Part shown: one piece after another, positions 7,756 through 10,706 of the stretch
Position numbering within the stretch: the first letter of the stretch is position 1
How the letters are laid out: each line of letters begins with the position of its first letter
Assembly: GCA_026770575.1 (NCBI GenBank)
Contig: MU657906.1
Coordinates: 1 to 10,706, forward strand
Source of the DNA: Pelagophyceae sp. CCMP2097
Lineage: Eukaryota; Sar; Pelagophyceae
DNA length: 10,706 nucleotides
Direction: 5' to 3'
Notes under the pieces: model-generated
Told to the model about the DNA's origin: nothing
Seen by the model: the letters and a program-made list of their open reading frames with translations, nothing else
Databases searched by the model: none
Position numbers and translations under genes: made by a program

Positions 7756-8054
7756 ACCGGCGACGGAGCCGCGTGCACCAAGAGGGCCCCGACCCACCGG
7801 AGGGAGCCCGCCGAGCCTTGACCTCTCGAAAGCGCCGAGGTCCGCCGAGACGTTCGAGGGTGTCGCCGATCTGAGCGAAAGCAAACGGACAAAAATAAAA
7901 AGGCGGACATTGCCGAACAAACGACGGGGCGCCGCCCTCGAATGCCTTTGGAGCTCCAACGTCTTCTACGATGCACACCGAGATGCACCTTACAGAGGCC
8001 CTGCCGATCGTTGGTTACTCGTACGGGTACCGCGCCCCGTCGCATGCCTTCGAG
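7756..8054. other. Intergenic region, presumed promoter of the 6174-7755 gene
   Basis: Lies between the stop of the TPR gene (8055) and the ATG at 7755, both on the minus strand. It has one AT-rich patch (7890-7900, minus strand cctttttattttt), about 140 bp upstream of the ATG, which could be a TATA-like element. Nothing else is recognisable. Confidence 0.4.
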
Positions 8055-9504
8055 CTAAAGGTACTCGGCCGCGTCTCCCAGCCGCTCCGCGATCGCATTC
8101 GCCCGTTCCTGCAAGGGCAGCGCCGAGTCGAGGCGGCCGAGGCGCCACAGGAGCAGCGCGAGGCTGTTCAGCGACGTTTCGACGCTCGCGTGGTCCGGCC
8201 CGAGCCGCTTCTCCAAGATCTCGAGGGCGCGGCGGCAGAGCGGCTCGGCGGCGGCGTGCTCGCCCTGCGCCTGCATCAACGCCGCGAGGTTGTTCAGCGA
8301 CGTCGCGACGCTCGGGTGGTCCGGCCCGAGCCGCTTCTCCAACATCTCGAGCGCGCGGCGGGAGAGCGGCTCGGCGGCGGCGTGCTCGCCCTGCGCCTTT
8401 AGCAACGCCGTGAGGTTGTTCAGCGCAGAAGAGTGCTCCACCGAGCCCTCTCGCCGTTTACGGCCAGCGTCATGTCGCGTAGGCACTCTCGGACAACGGC
8501 CAAGAGGTCGTACGCGGCGAGCTTCTCCAAAAGTTCGCCCAAAGCAGAGAGCTTCGACGTCGCGCCGCGACTGCGCGATCGACTACCTCGGCGCCCGCCG
8601 TCGCGCCGCCTTTGACGGCGATGGCCTCGAGGATGTTCATGCGCTCTGCGACTACGTCGACGTTGCCGCAGAAGTACGTCCGAAAGAACGTCGACGTCCG
8701 CAGAAGTACGTGCGTCTTCGCCTTGAACTCGAGGATCTGGACGAGGTGGACCTGGAACTCGACGACCATAAACGTGCCGTCCGGCAGCCAAAGCCGGAGG
8801 TTGATGAGGACGTCGCGGTACCCGTTGAAGAGCGGCTTTCGGAAGCGGTTCTTGAGCCGGACGACGCAGACGTCGCCGCCCTCGTCGGAAAAGTCCTCGA
8901 CGACGCGCTTGAGCACGGCGACGAGGGCGGCTTCGTCGCCACAGACGATAGACCCGCGCGCGAGGTCGACGAGGCGGGCCGCGTCACCGTCGTACTCGTC
9001 CTTCGCCTTTTCAGCCGCACGCGCCAGGCCCTTGAGGGTTGCGGCCGAGTAGGCGCGGAGGACCTTGTCCTCGTGGCCGTCGCGGCGCTCCCCCAGCATC
9101 TCCTGGTCCGCATTGAGGCCAACGTCGGTGACGACGCGCTGGCAGAAGCCGTCGAGCGCCTCCTTGGCGGCGGGCGCGCGGGCGTAGAGCGCGTCGAGCT
9201 GCGCGTCGACGCCGGCGGCGGCGTCGCTGTGCGGCTGCCACAGGATCGCGCCGCCGCCCACGTCGTCAAAGGCCGCCGTGCAGTTCCTCGACACGAACAA
9301 ACGCGCCACGCCGTCGACCTCGTTGCGCGTGCCGAGGAAGTCGGTGAGCGTGCGGAAGAAAGCCTCCGCCTCAGGGCTCGCCGCGGCCACGCGCAGGCTC
9401 CGCGCCGCCGCCTCGGGGCTCGCCGCGGCGCCGCGCAGTTCCCGATCCTCAAGCCGCGCGGACCATGTCGATGCGCCCTCGGCGTAGGGACTGGGCCGAG
9501 CTGA
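8055..9504 (-). CDS. RelA/SpoT-like domain fused to kinesin-light-chain-type TPRs (5' end unresolved)
   Basis: On the minus strand, a frame open from beyond 9504 to about 8617 encodes a RelA/SpoT-like nucleotidyltransferase domain. It shows KDEYDGDAARLVDLARGSIV (about 9005-8945), KNRFRKPLFNGYRDVLIN (8853-8800) and VEFQVHL (about 8763-8743), the last resembling the EIQIRT motif of RelA. After two frame changes comes a TPR exon (about 8435-8055) with 42-residue units (ALNNLTALLKAQGEHAAAEP, RRALEILEKRLGPDHASV), ending GDAAEYL. The first frame change fits a 65-nt intron (8552-8616, phase 0, weak acceptor). The second (8436-8497) has several imperfect options or is a frameshift. No in-frame ATG precedes the domain, so 5' exons are missing. 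RelA/SpoT enzymes make ppGpp; whether this one is catalytic is unknown. Two 14-aa-offset repeats (AAASPEA) lie near 9430-9365. Confidence 0.62.
8161..8412 (-). repeat. Two tandem 126-bp repeats encoding TPR units
   Basis: Units 8161-8286 and 8287-8412 are in register (aggctgttcagcgac, then aggttgttcagcgac 126 bp later). A third copy begins at 8413 and breaks off after about 14 bp. Each unit encodes one 42-residue kinesin-light-chain-type TPR. The high nucleotide identity suggests recent unit duplication or homogenisation. Confidence 0.85.
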
Positions 9505-9841
9505 TGGAAGGCGTACCTCCGGCCGGCCGAACCCAACCGGCGGGCGGCGCGTGTGAGTCGGCGCCGGCGCTCGCCGCGGCGGCCGCGGCGCCCTCGCAGA
9601 GGTCGGCCGCGCGCAGTGCCCTCGCAGAGGTTCGGACCTCACTGCAGGCTGCCAGGGCCCAGTGGTTCCTCGGTCTGCTCGGAAGGGGGGTGTTGCATTT
9701 TCAATTTCGCCGGCGACGGCCCGAGTTACGCGTTCTATCCCGGGCGTTTGATCTATTGGGGGGTAAGGGGGAAGGATATTCACGTATCGACGCTTGTCGC
9801 GGACGAGCGGAGCAGGGCGGGGCAGAGCAAGGCGTCGACGA
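9505..9841. other. Non-coding region with a short direct repeat
   Basis: The minus-strand frame stays open here but lacks an ATG and domain-like sequence. A direct repeat ccctcgcagaggt occurs near 9591-9603 and 9619-9631. GC content falls from about 9690 onward, marking a change of sequence type. The missing 5' exons of the RelA/SpoT-TPR gene may lie in or beyond it. Confidence 0.45.
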
Positions 9842-9979
9842 GCAGTGATAAGGAGTCCTCCTTATGTTTCCGTAGAAAAGAGACGCCGAGTATACCTGGC
9901 GGAGGGAGCGTGTCCGACGAGGGCGCGGTCCTACGGTATAGAAGGATTTCAAGCCCCCCTCGCGGCTCCTTATCACTGC
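9842..9979. mobile_element. MITE-like 138-bp unit with 14-bp terminal inverted repeats
   Basis: The ends gcagtgataaggag (9842-9855) and ctccttatcactgc (9966-9979) are perfect reverse complements. The left end carries a second inverted partner ctccttat at 9858-9865, only 2 bp away, making a tight local hairpin. There is no coding capacity. No clear target duplication is visible, so it may be a regulatory inverted repeat or a remnant rather than a recent insertion. Confidence 0.55.
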
Positions 9980-10032
9980 ACGGCCGGCGGCGTAGTACAA
10001 CTCTCAAAGTTCCGAGAACATCCGGGAAGTGC

Positions 10033-10060
10033 TTCCGTTTACCAAACGGAACTATAAATA
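10033..10060 (+). promoter_or_regulatory. Hairpin abutting a TATA box
   Basis: A perfect 8-bp stem, ttccgttt (10033-10040) and aaacggaa (10044-10051), has a 3-nt spacer and is followed after one base by TATAAATA (10053-10060). A dyad touching a TATA box looks like a core promoter with a dimeric factor site. Transcription would run rightward into the large palindrome, as in the U3 region of an LTR or a transposon promoter. Confidence 0.5.
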
Positions 10061-10113
10061 GGGGTCGCCGGGCTTCGGAGCTGGTGGATAAGAGGGATTC
10101 GGTGAGGTCGTGG

Positions 10114-10706
10114 CACGGCTCTCTCAGAATCGATAAAAGGGAAATTGGAAATTGTATTATTTGCTTCAGCGACGGCCATTTGGCTTGCCTCTCTTGAGTT
10201 TCCAGAGGGCCTCCGCGCTGGCGGAGTCGGGCCCACAACTGGGTTCTTGCGGCAGTCGCAAAGCGCCCGCGATGCACTCTGCGCTGGTACCCTCAGTTTC
10301 TCTGAGCCGCGAGTGTGCGGCGAGATTGGAATATCGGATTTCAGTGCCCGCGTCCTAAGTCGCCCCCACTGTTCGCGGGAGGTGCCTCGTTATAGGCAAG
10401 GTTGCTCATCTCGTCGAGAGGCACAATCCTGCTTATAACGAGGCACCTCCCGCGAACAGTGGGGGCGAGTTAGGACGCGGGCACTGAAATCCGATATTCC
10501 AATCTCGCCGCACACTCGCGGCTCAGAGAAACTGAGGGTACCAGCGCAGAGTGCATCGCGGGCGCTTTGCGACTGCCGCAAGAACCCAGTTGTGGGCCCG
10601 ACTCCGCCAGCGCGGAGGCCCTCTGGAAACTCAAGAGAGGCAAGCCAAATGGCCGTCGCTGAAGCAAATAATACAATTTCCAATTTCCACCCTGAGAGAG
10701 CCGTGG
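10114..10706. repeat. Near-perfect large palindrome running to the window end
   Basis: Arms 10141-10394 and 10434-10687 are reverse complements at 253 of 254 positions (the mismatch is 10359/10469). They are centred on 10414, with a partly symmetrical 39-nt middle that itself folds (tctc / gaga around gtc). Outside, the arms differ by an indel: the left has about 12 nt (aatcgataaaag) where the right has 3. Pairing then resumes at 10114-10127 / 10692-10705. The arms hold mirror-image open frames of 68 and 97 codons with no recognisable domain. It could be a fold-back transposon, long terminal inverted repeats, a chromosome-end structure, or an assembly inversion. Confidence 0.85.

Noticed and set aside
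8290..9504. 404-codon plus-strand open frame
   Set aside because: It is the antisense of the RelA/SpoT-like and TPR exons; its apparent repeats mirror those on the minus strand.
9780..10277. 166-codon minus-strand frame across the MITE-like unit and the TATA region
   Set aside because: It runs through inverted repeats and a promoter-like site, shows no domain and has no codon-use support; listed only as repeat DNA.
10145..10683. Mirror-image frames in the palindrome arms as a real gene pair
   Set aside because: The shared sequence follows automatically from the palindrome, and the frames end in the diverged centre with no recognisable domain.
1..10706. CRISPR array or bacterial operon
   Set aside because: There are no regularly spaced repeats with unique spacers, and the genes are interrupted by spliceosomal-type introns with organelle-targeting leaders.

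Overview
This window looks like GC-rich nuclear DNA from a microbial eukaryote, most likely a photosynthetic protist. Genes are broken by many short introns (about 46-130 nt) with GT...AG ends, and exon phases match across almost every junction. Two proteins start with mitochondrial-type presequences and one with a signal peptide followed by a transit-like stretch. The protein families fit an alga of the heterokont/pelagophyte kind (Aureococcus-like); that placement is inference from style and content, since no marker gene is present. Nothing fits a prokaryotic reading.

Layout, left to right. 1-602 is non-coding, with a CT repeat, a nested hairpin and a perfect 28-bp palindrome. 603-937 (-) encodes a very small protein with two CCCH zinc fingers. 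1159-3323 (-) encodes a five-exon glycosyltransferase of the GlcNAc/GT60 type (relatives of the Skp1 GlcNAc-transferase); its last intron carries a 387-bp element with terminal inverted repeats and a 9-bp target duplication. 3324-4046 is ambiguous and may hold extra upstream exons and a GCC-type low-complexity run. A TATA element at about 4049 sits between this and 4129-4753 (+), a three-exon gene for a small single-span membrane protein with bipartite-looking targeting. Converging on it, with stop codons only 39 bp apart, is 4793-5987 (-), a seven-exon gene for a presumed mitochondrial protein of unknown family. 6174-7755 (-) encodes another mitochondrial-type, helix-rich membrane protein of unknown family, with one or two introns that are multiples of three and free of stops. 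8055-9504 (-) encodes a RelA/SpoT-like nucleotidyltransferase-domain protein joined to kinesin-light-chain-type TPR repeats; its 5' end and two internal junctions are unresolved.

From about 9650 to the end the sequence becomes less GC-rich and free of recognisable genes. It holds a 138-bp MITE-like inverted-repeat unit, a TATA box abutting an 8-bp-stem hairpin, and a near-perfect palindrome (253 of 254 arm positions match) running to the window edge. This looks like mobile or subtelomeric DNA, or an assembly fold-back.

Five of the six genes lie on the minus strand. I see no pathway linking them. The best candidates for something new are the intron-resident element, the RelA/SpoT-TPR fusion, and the palindrome-rich right end.
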